A DNA stretch of 64,000 nt from Heterobasidion occidentale (GCA_039111635.1 JBCAQO010000010.1:62001-126000), one strand, 5' to 3'; counted from the stretch's first letter, positions 44,320 to 57,404 are shown. A program made the numbers and translations. Notes: a model not told the origin generated them from the sequence alone.

Positions 44320-47300
44320 AGGTCATCGAAGCCGCGTCGTTGTCTTCTGCTAATTGAACAAAGCTGATGTTAGTGTCTTCAGCATTGTTGTTGTTGGTAT
44401 CTTCATCTTGTGATCAGGATTCTTCCATGGCCTGAAGACATTCTTGTGAGATGTCAAGAAGGTTTTCAAGGTGGCAAGCTTCAGAGATCTGCAGGCAAAA
44501 TAAGGAATAACATGGAATGCTGCGACTGGCCGATCAAAGACCAGTCCATTGAGTTTGGCCAAAATATATGTGCTTCCTCAGTTCCTAGAAATCACCAACA
44601 AGGGTCCTATGTACTGTGGTCGCATCTTCCGATTGAGAGCCTTTTCTATGGCCATGTTGCACATCAAAACCAGCAAACCTCGGTGGAAATTGAAGTCGCA
44701 AAGGGTGGCTGAATGCTGTTGTTTGAATTGGATGGCGGCCTGGACATGGGTGCCAACTACTGAGCTCCAAAGGTGAGCGAGGTCTAATCGGTGTTTTTGC
44801 AAAGCAATGGCATGTCAGGCAATGAGGTTGGTGGTGCTGAGGGGTGTGGTTGGCGGTGGTAGAAGATAGGTGGCTTTGGCAATGTTGAGTGGAAGGAGGG
44901 GATGCATGCCGGTAGCTGCAAAATATAGGGAGCAACCTATTCGGCGCCAAACAGTAATGTGATCAGCCCAAAATATGAAATGAGCAGCGCAATTCCACTT
45001 GGCCTGGTCTCTATCAACCGCCTTGAACAGAGCCTGCCGAACATCAAAGTGAGGTCGTTTTGTGATGCCGTTGGCACGGGAATTGTAGCCCGAAATGTGG
45101 ATGTGCTGAACATGATACTTCTTCACCAACTGGTTGAGTGCTTTGATGAATGCTGACCCATTGTCAGAGATGATCTCCACTAGCATTCCCATTTACAAAG
45201 AATATCCTCGAAGATCCAGTTGGCAAGGGACAAGCTTGTTTTGCATCAGAGCATACAAAATTTGGGGTAATGTGATACTGAACAGCGACCTTGAACAAGA
45301 TACTTGAAACCGCCGGCAGTCGGCATGTGCATGGTGTCCATATACATCTTTGTGAAGAGTGGTGCAAGTGTGGCGATGGTTGGAGGAATGAGGACATTGC
45401 AGGTCTGGTGAATTTGGCAAAGGTGACATGTCTGAACAAACCAGGAAATGTCTTGCCTCATGTGCGGCCACCAAAAGTGTTTGGTGACCAAGGCGGTAGT
45501 AGCGTAGAAACCTTTGTGAGCGATGTCATTGTGGGTGGCAGTGAGAATTGCAATCCAACTGGAGGGTGCTGCAACAATCTTGTGTCAACAGTGCGTGTCC
45601 TTTCTCCACAATTTGTCGGCTGCGATGAAAAACTCAGTGCAATATCACAGGAAGGTGGCATATTTGGAGTTGGAGAGAGAAGGGGGCTGAACCAATGTTT
45701 GGTGCCAGTCACAGACCAACCATAGGCATTCTTTGGCTTCCAAGGCCTTCTGAAATCATGGGATATCTGAATAGTCAATGGTCAAGTCTTCGTTGTTGGA
45801 GTTGGTATTGGTCAGCTGGTCATCTACGAGCGAGGAGGTGAAGATGGTGGTCGTCAAAGCTGAGGCAGAGGTGGGGAACATATTGTTGATTTGATGGAGG
45901 AAGCCGTAGAGATTGTCAATCCAGTCATCAAAGTTGTCTTTGGGTTTGGGTTGATTGGAGGGTTGTGTGGTCTTTGGGAGAGACCATTGGGGCCGTAAGA
46001 GGTGCCGGGGACATGGACAAGTGTGAAATGGAAGGTAAGGATAGAGACAATCCACCGATTGATGCTGGCACTGGGTTCGAGATCCATGTTAGTGAGCATG
46101 CCCTTGATATAGCATGTGTCTACTTCGACTATCAGGTTCCAAACACTGATGAGATACATTTTGAGCGATCGGAGGGCACAGAAGAGGCTGTAGAGCTCAA
46201 GCTTAGGCTGGGAGAATTGCAATTTGTGGTTGTTCAGGGTGATGGAGCCGAATTGGGCATAGTACCAAACCCAGGGATTGTCAAGCACACATTGACAAAG
46301 GTGAAAGCCGACCACAATTTGTGAGGTATCAATAGCAAGGATGACATTGGCTGCCAACCCATAGTTGATCAGACAAAGGGCTGGCAATTTGAGAAGTGCC
46401 AAACGGAGGTTATCCTGGGCTGCTATCTGGTCTAGGCTGAAAACAAACTGAAAATCCTTGCACATTAACATGGTCAGTGTGTGTGCTCTGTGTGTAAAAT
46501 TCCGAATGAAGATCCGAACGACACCAATTGTCCCCAAAAACACCCAAACATCTGAGAGATCCCTGCAAGGTCCCACTTCATAATCAATTCTACCCTTGAC
46601 TCGTCTGGTAACCTTCCCTTGTACGTGCAGCAATGGCCAACCACCATGATTTTGGCTGCACAGAGTGTTGCCTTGTGTCCCAAAAATGTTCCTCTGCTAT
46701 ACTTCATCCGCTGAACCACCCAATTAAGGCCTTGAAAGTGCTCCCACACAAACCGTCATATGCCAGGGTTGTCGGGGTGTGTCTCAAAGCCACCGTTCAG
46801 AAGTTCATATCAAGTTGGTGGACCCCAAATCAGGATGTTGTTGATGAAAGGAATGGTGGTGTCTGGAATTTCGGGCTGGAGGATGTGGGTGATGTTGTTG
46901 TGGAAGATCGGTACTGAATTTGTCCATCCCATGGGTAAGGTGATGAGTCAGTGAGCACCAAACAGGGTCTGGAATGTGGTGAAGTCGCGAGATGATTTGG
47001 CGAGCCCTCATTCATCATAGCCAACATAGAGATCCAGAATGCTGCCACAAGCACAAGCCACAAACTGTTCAGTGATCTGATTGGTATATGGGGGCACACC
47101 TGAATGCTGGATGGTGACGGTGTTTAGGAGTTCGAGGCTGTGAACAATTCAGAGTTTGGTCCCAGTGGAGGTGCTATTTGTTTTCTTGACGACTGTAAAC
47201 CAACATGATCGGTAAGACAAATTTGACAGCTCATAGACTTCAGTGGCAATCTTCATTTTGATGAGTTGGCACACTTCGTTGTAGATGCCTGGTGGAATCA

Positions 47301-47987
47301 GAATATTGCGTTGAACCCAGGGCTTGTGTTCAACTACTGGCATATTGACTGGCAGGAAGAAGTCCTCGCGGAAGCGTCCGCATTCCAAATTATCCCAGGC
47401 AAATACCATCTCTTGTAGGCACATGAAATGGTGCATGAGCTGTCGTTCGGCCGGCCAAAAGAAGTCATCCGAGTGGACTTTGTCAATGAGGTCATGTCAT
47501 TCAGTGGTGTATCTGCCAGTCAGCATGAATGGTAGGGGGTTTGGCGTTAGCGTTGGAAGGGTAGCGAGAGGGTCACCAATAATGTTCTAAATGATTCAGA
47601 ACTTTTTGGGGAGGTTGGCCAAGACTGGCCATGTTTTCTGTGTGACTGGTTTGTACTTGCACTTGGCAGCAAAGATGGTGACTGGGTTGGTGATATTAGT
47701 GAAATGGAAAGAACCAGGGGTGACTGAGGAAAAGAAGGATGACATATTGAAATCAAGATTGTTTTTGAGATGATTTTTGGGCCCTAAATTGGAGGCCATA
47801 ATATACTTGAGACAGAGATCACAACAAGAGGGAAATAGAGAATGGAAATCTGAGGACACTTTGATAAGTGGGAAATTGGGGGTATCATGGTCGGTAGAAA
47901 TAATTAGTGCAACTTCTCCTTGATCCTGGATCAATTCATCAAGTTGTGAAAACCTGCTTGTCTTTGGTGAAGAACTCAAGGGGGTCC
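44320..47987 (-). pseudogene. Pol of element B copy 2 (RT, RNase H, integrase), inactivated
   Basis: Same domains and same lost catalytic residues as copy 1, because most of it lies in the near-identical inverted arm (44520-48811). Differences noticed from copy 1 are single-base length changes that shift the frame, for example near 46578 and 46498. Beyond 44520 the copy diverges sharply from copy 1. The same stops and Asp to Asn changes show the arms were equalised after inactivation. Confidence 0.85.
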
Positions 47988-48811
47988 TCACCTGATCGTT
48001 GGAATGGTCACTCGTCGTCCTGTGTTCGGATCACTGATGGTGATCATCTGGTCTTCGTTTGAATAGTTTTTGACAACACTTTCAGTGAGGATGTCAAAGG
48101 GCCGACTGAGGAGAACATTGTAGGCAGGGTTCCAAATGATGTGGACTTGTAGATACAGGGTGATGTGGACAATGAGGAATGGAACATTGCGTGCCAGGCC
48201 CAAGGATCTGTCAATTTTGCCGTTTGCCAACTGCATATTGAGGACGATTTCGGGGTCATAGATAAGCGTCAGTTCGTTGCAGATGCCTTTGGACATGGCG
48301 ATGACTTGTGAGCCCGGATTGATGATGCATTTGACTTCTTGCTGATGATTGACGAGGGGAACAACGGACCTTAGGGCAGACAATTCTTTAACGACTATCA
48401 ACGGCTGAGGAACCTGACCAGGCTGAAGACTTTTCAGATATGTCTTGTATGTGTTGGGGATGATGATTGCACCAGGCAGGGGTGTTTCTGGCTGGTGTAG
48501 GACATTGACAAAGGGGGAGATGGTTGGTTGAGTTGGTGGTTCAAGGTTGTTGATGGCGTAGGGTAGATTGGTGTCTTGGTAGAAGGTCTGAACATTGCTG
48601 GCATCCTTGGCAGGTGATTGGCGAGCCAATGTGGCTTCCCTGACTTGCGAATGGACTTTGGTGGAGAGAGAGAGTAGTTCACTCTGGGTAAGCATCACCT
48701 GGGTAGCCATTGCCCTATTGTAAACCTCTGCTGCTACCTTCTCATCGTAGATCGGCACCGTAGTCTTGTAGGCCAGAGTGTCCTTCTTTGCCGATGGTAT
48801 CTTTGCCAGGG
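44520..48811 (-). repeat. Right arm of a 4.29-kb near-perfect inverted repeat
   Basis: Partner of 35954-40247; the spacer between the arms is 4272 bp. The net length difference of 2 bp is fully explained by the four single-base indels noticed. Confidence 0.9.
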
Positions 48812-50140
48812 CTCCATGTTGTGTCTGTGTGGCGGCGTATAGGTGGTGTCTGGAGCTTTGGCATAGGGGTGGATCAAAGCATTGTCCTTGGCTAGTACTG
48901 GGGGTGGTGAGAGTGTTGGTCCTTGCTTGCCGTTTGGGGGCTGGTGAGGGAGTAGGTGCCAGACGTCCTGTTTGCACTATTTCGCGTGCCCTAGCACCCC
49001 ACGTTTGGAGCACAAATAGTTCATGTTTGAGGCTTTCAATTTGCTGGACATTGGTGAGCTGATAAGTCGGGGTAATGTCCAGTAGTGAGGGCGAATCATG
49101 GCGGGAGGCTATTGTCATCGGGTGAGCCAGTGCTGCGTTTACCATGAACATCATCTGCCCAGTTGCAAGCTGGCCTGGATTCCTGTGGTGCCATTCGTCA
49201 ACTTGATCCTTCAGATTACCACCTGTGATTTCTCTGGGTACGAGTGCCCCACTCGACAATATGACCTTCCCATCAATATTCCTCTTGCATTTGCCAATTT
49301 GAATGTATTTGGTAACCTCTGGACAGGCGCACATAAAATGTTCAGGACTGCCACAGAACATGCAGTTGTCGCTGCCTTGTCCTGGCTGTCAGAATGCTTG
49401 ATCGGCTGGTCTAGATGTCCCTTGAGCTGCAATGGCCTTGATGAAGGTGTTGGTGAGTTGTTCAAACACGGTCACCAGGTCTTCGGCCTTGATTGCGTTG
49501 GAGGGCGGTATGGCAAGAGCTGCTCTGGAAATGCCGGTCAAGGTAGTGCTGTAGGCAGCCGTTGTACCATGCAAGACAAATCACACTGCATCGTGGATGT
49601 CCTGGAGATTGTACGGATTGTCTGGGAAATGATTGGGGAACTTCAGTTGTAGTCGCTGGGAGATTCTTGCCCATAACTCCGGTTGGAATCCTCTAGCAAA
49701 AGCACGTCCTTGTTTGGTGACCAAGATTTGTGCTTTGCTGAGGAGAAATACTGTGATCGCAAGGAATCGCCGATGATAGCTACCAAGCTTGCTAAGGGAT
49801 AAAATGCCAATCCTGCTTGTTTTGCTGACTAGCTTGTCCATATCTGATACCGACCATTTGCATTCTTCCTCTGATCCGGGTACAGCCTGTAAACTTCTTC
49901 GCAAAAGTCCTTGAATGTCTTTGTAGCATCAGTGAAAGTGGTGAGGGATTCCCAAAGCTTGCAGGTGTCAACATCTAGAAATTGGCAAGCATGCTTCTTC
50001 CTCTTCTGTTTGTCTACTACTGCCAATCGAACAAAGTGGAAGTCCAGATTGGCAAAATATCGTCTCAGTTCGCGGGGTTGATGGGGGTCAAAGGTCGGGG
50101 CTGTCTGATCTCCATGAGCGGGCATGGATGGGGTCGCCAT
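47988..50140 (-). pseudogene. Gag-protease of element B copy 2
   Basis: Starts at ATG 50140 (MATPSMPAHGDQT) and runs through the capsid-like region (GFQPELWARISQRLQLKF) and the knuckle CMFCGSPEHFMCAC (about 49365-49320) to the protease with INPGSQ. No insertion interrupts it, unlike copy 1, but frame changes occur near 49900 and 49580-49380. The first half differs from copy 1 at about one residue in eight; from about 48811 downward the two are identical. The protease catalytic Asp is Asn here too. Confidence 0.8.
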
Positions 50141-50645
50141 AGTGAGAAAGTCAAAGGTGGGGGAGAAGGTGTTGTTTAGGAAAGGGATCGGAGATAGAGT
50201 CGCTGGTTTGAAGGAGAATTCTAGGGTAGTTGGTTGGACGGTCGGCATCCAGAAGACGGGGCTGTGTGGGATTAATGGGGAGATAGAGTTGTGTAGAGAT
50301 GGTATAGGCAATGGTGGAGATTGTTCTAAGATGGTGAGGTCAAGGATGGGGGAAATTGGTGGGAGTAGTGATCAGTTTGGCGACGAAGGTAGGGTGAAGA
50401 AGAAAATAGAGTCGGGTGGCGGCAAGAGCGATGGCAAGGATTCAAGCTCAAGATAGTGATGGTGGGATAGATGGTCAGGGACTATATCTGCGTCTCCAAA
50501 CAAACTTCGGTTGGCTGCCGTCTCCTGAGTATTGAAGCTGTCAATAACTGCTTGCTATTCTTCGCGCTCCACTGTTGGTCAGGAAGAGCAAGGTAGATCC
50601 CTTGAGGTAATTTTGAATACTAACCCCTCACAGTGGGCTCCAAAA

Positions 50646-50741
50646 TGATACACTAGAGGTGGCTCTAAGTGCCGAGCACAACACCAAAACAATCTCTAGA
50701 GCAGGGGGGTGCTGGAGCTAGTATCTGATACACTTTCTGTA
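50646..50741 (-). repeat. Remnant of the 5' LTR of element B copy 2
   Basis: Only about 96 bp of the LTR's 3' end remain, next to the primer site (TGGAGCCCACTGTGAGGG on the minus strand). The fragment is bounded by TGATACAC at both ends, which may mark the deletion or join. The rest of the LTR and any target duplication are missing. Confidence 0.7.
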
Positions 50742-53423
50742 TCTTCCCATGATATTGGTTCATAGAGGGAGCATATTAAGAGAGTGAGTCAGTGTTGAAG
50801 ATAGTTGGTGGCTTGTTGAGCGACACCCAAGCGTGTGGGCGAACACAAACAGCAATGAGATACCTTCTTATGGTATGATTGTTGTGAACTTGTTGCAATA
50901 ACACGATGTGCCAGAAGGTGTCGTTTGGGGTCGTTAACAGACAGCCACACCTAGTGTAAATGTGTGTGCTATACCACACTTCTTTTCCTATTTTCTCGCA
51001 ACAAAGTGGTATATTTGAGGGAGACCCACACATCTGTCATGTCCCATAAACTAAATGTACTGTGAATTGGTCAGATCTGAGAAATGCAGAGTATACAAAC
51101 ACAATGGTAATTACCATTTCTTTGCCGTCGGGAACACTTTCACTGAGTTGTGAGAGATGAACCGTCATCCTCCTACTTATGAGGGTTCCCATTGGTATGA
51201 AGTGCCATCTGCATAGTGTCAGTTTTGCATGCTTCTTGTGTTTGAGGGTGATGAAGACTTTCCCGGGTGGAGCTGGAATTTTTGCAAATGGCCCTGAAAT
51301 GTTTCAGGAGAGTGTGTGTCTATAATTGGGCACAATACATCATGGATTAAAGCCTGGAGACAGCAGCATAGTTTGCCCCAGTCAGGACAGACAAAGCTAT
51401 TGCTTACTTTGTTATGTGCTTATAATAAGCAGAAATGTCTTCTTGACTGAAGCAATTGTGCCACGGCGTAAGCTTAAGCTGGTCGAGAGGGCTCTGATGT
51501 TGTGTAGAAGGCACATGCAGTTTTCTAACTCCAAGAGTGCATCATTCTGCCAAACATTAATTGCTACATGCAATGGCGCCTGCTTATCATGCCCCATGGT
51601 GAGCAGAGAGGGAGATGGGCTATGGAAGCCTCAAGACATGCTCAGATTTGCTTCAGTATCTCACCCACATGCCCAATAGAGGTCTCTGCCGTGCTGATGC
51701 CACCAAACCCGATGGTGGACGTAAAGGCAAAGAGCGTGTTAGGCACTTCTTAACTATCTACAAAAAAAATATAAACAGTTATGAGCCTGCAGAGATAAAG
51801 ACGGTGAGGCCAAGATGGAGGCAGAGCAAGGGCAAACACACCACATTGGATTCTTATTCAAGTTGAGTACAAACATTCCGAGCAGAGAGATATTATAGCA
51901 AGCCACAAATTAAGTTTTTTAAATATTTGAGACCACCAGGTACAAAAAGCCAAGTAGTTTAGAAAGATTGAGCTGCACTCTCAGTTCACAGTATGCAAAG
52001 TGACATGTGGGACTTCGGGGCATGCTGCATATGGGACAAGATTCTTTAGGGTAAGTTTGCCATCTCGAAAAGGCAACTCACTCCACCTCACTTACAGTGG
52101 AACATTAGAACAATTGAAGTTGTATGGTGATGATGCCAATTGCCATTATGTACTATTCCCCAGCTTCCGACCGCACAGAGCCTATCACAACTGCCAGCTC
52201 TCTATTAGCGCACATCAGTGCTATCATCAGTAGCCAACTAATAGCCAGCATCATGTATCATATGTAGCTTATAACCAATTGAATTGTCTGCAGATGACGG
52301 AGTTGCAAGTGGAATAGTAAAGTGATAGTGAGAAGATACTGCCAAAAGCCCAAAGAAGAGCCGGCACCAAATGGAAAGTAAAAGTGTGGAAGGCACACTG
52401 GGTACTGAGGCCTACTAGGGCCTACTGAGGCACAACAATTCATGACATTGATGAACAATGAATAGATAATGAAGACTGTTGACTGTCCTATTCTGGTATG
52501 GCCCGGAGGTTCTTTATGTAGGCTAGTCAGTATCGCTGGGACAGAGCCAAAGAGCTACTATCCACTACCATAACCCTCCATTGCTCCCTCATTATACTTG
52601 CAGTACACCATCAGTAAACCCACATAGAGCCATGCACAAAGGCAAACCCCATTTCCACTGGAAACTCAACATTTACAATTGAATATTTGTGACACATCAT
52701 TCTTGAAAGAGTCACTGCAAATGCTCGCATACTCGACCTGGGCCATCGCAACCCACAAATGTTGATGCAAATGTCCCAGGAATCCCTCTACAGTTTCAAG
52801 ATAAACTTCCTTGGAGAACAGGGGTGTGTGGCTTTGTATCCATTCGTATCTTGATACATCAATGATGTGATCCCATCTAGTTGTGCAAAATCAATAACAT
52901 TGCTCAAACACCAGGCTTTCCTTGTAATCATGAAGATGTGCACCAAGCTTTTGAAATTCTCTACAGTATGCAAGAAGGCCATTGCGAACCTTGTAGCCAT
53001 TAAGACATGCGCTAAGCACTACTCTCTTCAGTCTCAATTTTGGGAGGTGGAGAGGCTGCGCGCTGAGGCAGAGTATAATTTGAGACAGCAGGCTTTGGGA
53101 GGGTTGCGGGAGGTGATTCAGAACTCTGGCCTTGCGGTCAACACATCCTCCATACACTCAGCTGACGAGGAGCAGGAAGAGCCCCTTTTTTAGTGCATAT
53201 CAATTGTTTTGATCTTCAAGTGTGGATTGTTGTACGACCACCGCTGTCCATTCCATCGTTATTTATGAGTTACTACTGTTGCTTCGCTTTGAATTGTGCT
53301 TTTTATGCCAGAAATGTCAATTGGTACCAAATGGATTGAATTTCTCTCGACAGACCTTACAAGGCATTGAGTCTACATATAGTCCACATGCCCAATGCTG
53401 GCTTGAAAGCCATCAATGTTCTG
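50742..53423. other. AT-rich relic DNA, no supported gene
   Basis: Short frames occur without domains. One (52867-53193, plus) has a charged, helical C-terminus with EVERLRAEAEYNLRQQ but no recognised family. A half-copy of the MITE described at 57600-57786 lies at 52042-52077. Confidence 0.4.
52042..52077 (+). repeat. Left-end copy of a MITE family
   Basis: TCTTTAGGGTAAG and the following CCATCT and AAAAGGCAA match the left end of the MITE at 57600 in order and spacing. No right end was found. Confidence 0.5.
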
Positions 53424-54550
53424 CTAATGTGCATTCACATTGCTGGCAACCATACCATCAATCCTGCTAGTGGCGGTGTTCATCGCTGCTTGTCTCTCCT
53501 TGATCTTAGATAGTGCACTGTTTAAAGGTAGAGATCGCTGAGCCGAGGAATAGGTGGAGAAGATTTGTCTAAACCGCCACCACATTACTATATGTATGAA
53601 CTTTGAAAGGGGAGAAAACTGCACCCGGTTCCACCATGTAATAAGGGCATTGACTTCTTCTTGTTCTTCTACATCATCAAACAACTCGAGAATCAAGTTA
53701 TAAAACCTCTCAGAGTCCATCACAGTGTCCGTCCTCAAAAACACAGCAGATGAAGACAATGCAAACCAAGCCTGTCCATACCCAGTAGTGATTGAAAAGA
53801 TCAGTCAGTTCAGCAAGCCATTGAGTACCCTCAGGCATTGCCTAAAGGCAATGTACATACTACTACCTAGGTGGCAAATAAGCTATTGACGTAGGCATAA
53901 CATGGGTTATTCCATGTATCTTCGCATTTCTGGTGTGTGTTGCCTTTGGCTCCTTGTCAACAGAGCTTGGCAATATAGAAATGTACTTGTATGCCTGCAC
54001 ATCAGCATACTTGTCAGAGGTTCAGCTGGTCAGCGAAGCCAAGAAGAACACTTACACAAATGAGTAGTGTACTTTGAAATAGGCCAATCCAAGAATCTTC
54101 AGGGTCGTACTGATATCCTCTGTACAGGAACAAGGGCCATTGATCACTGGACACTTGCAATTCTCCATTTCAAAGCTGCTATTTGACACTGGTAAAAGTG
54201 CCCATGATCAGCTCAGCTGGGCAGAAGGAGAGAACAAGACCAAGTACTCAGGGTCTGCCCAGTTTAGGTCAACTGGACATAGCAGTGCACCCGTGCACTT
54301 GTGATGGAATCCACGATGTCAGTTTGATATTATGAGCCAGAGGAGGACTGAGTGCTTGACCATGTGGAGTGATCCACTCTAGAATTGCACCTTTGAGTCC
54401 TTTGGTGTCATCAGATCGCACACCATTGGCACCTTTTTGGATCTGGCCACTAATATCAAACACAAATCCATCATTATAGTAACAAGACTTACTAGATCTG
54501 TGATTTGCTCAATCTCTTCATCACCACCATTCATCAACTTTCCTCAAGAC
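53424..54550 (-). pseudogene. DUF6698-like gene remnant
   Basis: Minus-strand blocks in order: VRSDDTKGLKGAILEWITPH (about 54420-54360), then SDQWPLFLYRGYQYDPEDSW (about 54160-54100), then AVFLRTDTVMDSERFYNLIL (about 53745-53690), VEEQEEVNALITWWNR, and after a small intron QIFSTYSSAQRSLPLNSALS. From memory this matches a family of unknown function common in mushroom genomes and annotated as DUF6698; I could not check it. A stop follows CTAMSS near 54269 and frames shift between blocks, so it is a pseudogene. Introns of about 46-60 nt are visible (for example near 54500). Confidence 0.6.
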
Positions 54551-55447
54551 CAGGTATGGACTGCTATAATGCATTGAAGACCCGGTTGCTCTCACCGCTC
54601 TCTATATTGTGACTCAATAGCTGTGAGGGCTCTGGTGGTGGACTGCAATATACTCACTCTGTTGTAAAAACCTCATTGGGCTTAGCCGAGAGCTCTCTCA
54701 TGCGTAAGAGACTATGGGTGATCAGTGCATATATATTGGTCAAAGCATGTATTGTGCGACCAAAGTGTTGACCATACCCAATTAATGGTCTGAATTACAT
54801 CTGCAACACAGTATTCACATAGAATTAGGATCTCATTGAGCACATAATAATTCTCAAGGCAATGATGACTTACGCCTTCTTTTGTGGGCCGAGTTGAAGT
54901 ATGGTTTCATGTGTGCACTGACGGGATTGGGCTTGTTGGTGGACTCCATCAACAGAAAGGTGGCCAGAGATCAAGAAGTATCAGAGCTGAAATGTAGTAC
55001 AAGTGAGTCTACAAGACAACCCCCTGGGTCTTTGTTTGTTGCAGCTGGTGGAGTCTGACCACAACGAAAATCACTCTTATATCAGGCTGAGACTGTGTTG
55101 ACTGATCTGATCCCTTGTCTGACTAGCTGCACCGCTCTCACTGAGAATGTTTTGGCAGTCTTTGTTGCGTAACGCTACACATGGGAGTTGGTCGGCTGTC
55201 TTTGTCCTGCTACGTAGAGTTGATTAGAACCTCAGAGAGCCTGGACAATACCCCAAGCAGCTCTCCCGGAGCTTTGAATGGTCTTGCTCAGCCCCAGAGC
55301 TTCTGCCAAACGAACTCGCTTAGCCGGTGAGACTCAAGGCTTTCAGCAACTCAGATGAGCATATATAAAGCATGTCAATTTACCTTGCAAGCTCAGTCAG
55401 CGTGATTCTGACAAGTTTGCTTATTTTCCAGGCTGTTCCAAATTGTC
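54551..55447. other. Unassigned stretch between relics
   Basis: No supported gene. It may hold the promoter of the DUF6698-like remnant (minus) and of the next gene relic (plus). Only short frames were seen. Confidence 0.35.
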
Positions 55448-56409
55448 ATGCCACCCCATCATCCACAACTGAACACACACCAGATTCAATTGCTCATGCA
55501 TGAGATTGCTATTAAGCATGACAATGTCCTTCAGTATAATGCCAATACTGGTACCATGGATGTTTGGCCTTGGTTCGTTGAAATTCATATCCCAACTGAC
55601 AATTAGGTCAAGCTGATGCTGTCGCTGCAATAAGCCGGTAAACAATGTGGGAGAAAGGATACCACCTTCCAAGTTAGCCACTCACTGACGGATCAGGGAT
55701 TGCAACTTCCCATATTGTTTCTGCCCTGTGAAGGGAGGTGTTTTTTCATGGAAGCGGCTATATGCCGCAACCATGGTGGACAACATGCTGGCCAGTGGGT
55801 CACTCAATGCGCGACCACAAGTTGCACATACTATGGTGAGAATCTGATGAGTCTGTGGTTATTCAGCATTGCAAAATTGACCTGGTAAGCCTTAGTCCGA
55901 ATCGAGACAATTTTCGACAAACCTGGCGTAACTGTGAAGCGTTATGGACTCAGAGGTTTTTAGCATCCAACACGATGCAAAAATTGATTACTGATGATTT
56001 GTTCTAGACAACAACAATCCCGACGCCTGTGGTATACGGGTTCATAGCTCGGAACGTGGCACGTCAGAGAGCAGACTGTATGTATCATGTTTGTTGTGTC
56101 ACTGGGAAATCAAATACTTACAAGTAAACAGTTTTCAAGTTCACAACTATGATATCAACATATCACAGATCCACCATCCCAACACCCTCAAGTCTTGAAG
56201 TGCTCCTTTGCCTCGGCTTAGCTGTAAATCCTGGATTAACGCACCAGCAATTCCAAGATCTGTTTGTAAGATGCTGTGATTGTCAACTTTACATAACACG
56301 TCCTACAGCTAGTAATCATGACTATGTGCCATGTACTGATGTTATTGATCTTACCAATAATGAACCAGAGATAGGCAGCAGTACAGTTGAGGATGATGAG
56401 GAGGTTTAG
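55448..56409 (+). pseudogene. Remnant of an unrecognised repeated gene family
   Basis: Starts MPPHHPQLNTHQIQLLMHEI at 55448; the stretch to 55888 contains WPWFVEIHIPTDN and CEGRCFFMEAAICRNHGGQH with two in-frame stops (TAG near 55605, TAA near 55632). A C-terminal block at 56149-56409 has a Cys cluster (RCCDCQLYITRP) followed by DVIDLTNNE and an acidic end. The layout, an N-terminal conserved block and a Cys-rich C-terminus before an acidic tail, resembles multi-copy basidiomycete genes near transposons, but I cannot name it. Confidence 0.45.
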
Positions 56410-56519
56410 TTGGGAATACAATGTAGAGATGTTATGTAGTTTCATCATGAAATACACACTAGTCTGTCATTTGTCCAAGTCTAACGAGGTATGATATTGA
56501 AAGTGCACCCTGAGGCGCT

Positions 56520-57404
56520 CACCTCACAATAGCCCTCCACCATGCTATCAACACTCCCAAGAGCGATCACATCATTCTCTACGCCAACAACAAAGCAGCC
56601 CTACGTACAGTCCTGGACACCCTCACAGATGTGCGTGATCCTCGCTAGTCAGCGAGTGCGTGCATGGCTCTCCTCCTCCCCTTGGTGCAGACTCACAGTG
56701 GCCTGGTGCCCTGGCCATGTTGAAATCCCACGCCAGGAGCAGGTTGACACGGTTGCCAAGGCCTCACTCCACGAGGCCGCCCTCCGGTTTGCTTCAGCAG
56801 CCTTTCTGAAACAAAAAGCATACCTCGAAATGTTGGGTAACTTGCAGTCTGAGATGCAATCCACAAAATACAGTGGCAAGGACTTCCCCCACACTCCACA
56901 AAGAGTCGGACACTCCTCTATGTTGACAAACAGAACTCTTGCAGCATGTGCCGTGCGCATGTTACTCAACCATACACCAATGCGTGAATACCACTCTAGT
57001 TTCTTCCCATTCAAGTCCACCACCTGTAACTGGTGTGAGGAACTTCAAACCTGCAGACATCCTCTCCTGGTATACTCACTACCAGTGCCCTCCAGACTTC
57101 ACCCTTGCACGTTACCTTATTGTGAGAGACTCCCTTCCTAGTCTCCTTAAGTTCCTTAAGGACAACCCCACAATGTTCACTTTCGACAATGCACCGCTAA
57201 ACACGGAAGACCTCCTTCTACTCTACCTTACGTAGCCTCCCGATGCTTCAACGACTTATTGTAACCAACAATCTGGGCCTTAAACAAGCCTTACATTTAG
57301 TGTTTATGACAGACTCTCACCTGTTTTATCATTACATAGCCACCACTAGCCTTAGGCTGCACGGGATATAAATCTGCTAATTTTTTTTGAAAAAAAAAAA
57401 AAAA
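56520..57404 (+). pseudogene. 5'-truncated LINE remnant with poly(A) tail
   Basis: Coding-like blocks give the end of a LINE ORF2: an RNase H-like part (NNKAALRTVLDTLTD, then LTVAWCPGHVEIPRQEQVDT at about 56695-56755) and a C-terminal CNWCEELQTCRH zinc-finger-like motif, then FLKDNPTMFTFDNAPL in another frame. A 3' untranslated stretch ends in an A run at 57390-57404. A C-terminal RNase H plus a poly(A) tail fits the Tad-like LINEs of fungi. No reverse transcriptase is left, and frame breaks show it is dead. Confidence 0.75.

Larger units (their letters stand above)
40411..50741 (-). mobile_element. Element B copy 2: Ty3/gypsy retrotransposon, minus strand
   Basis: Read on the minus strand: a short remnant of the 5' LTR (50741-50646), primer site, uninterrupted gag, protease, pol, a second polypurine-like tract (about 44255), a 2.7-kb segment with an antisense gene remnant, a polypurine tract and the 3' LTR (41488-40411). 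It gives the empty-site reference for the insertions into copy 1. Its pol carries the same inactivating changes as copy 1 because the two share a converted or duplicated block. Confidence 0.85.
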
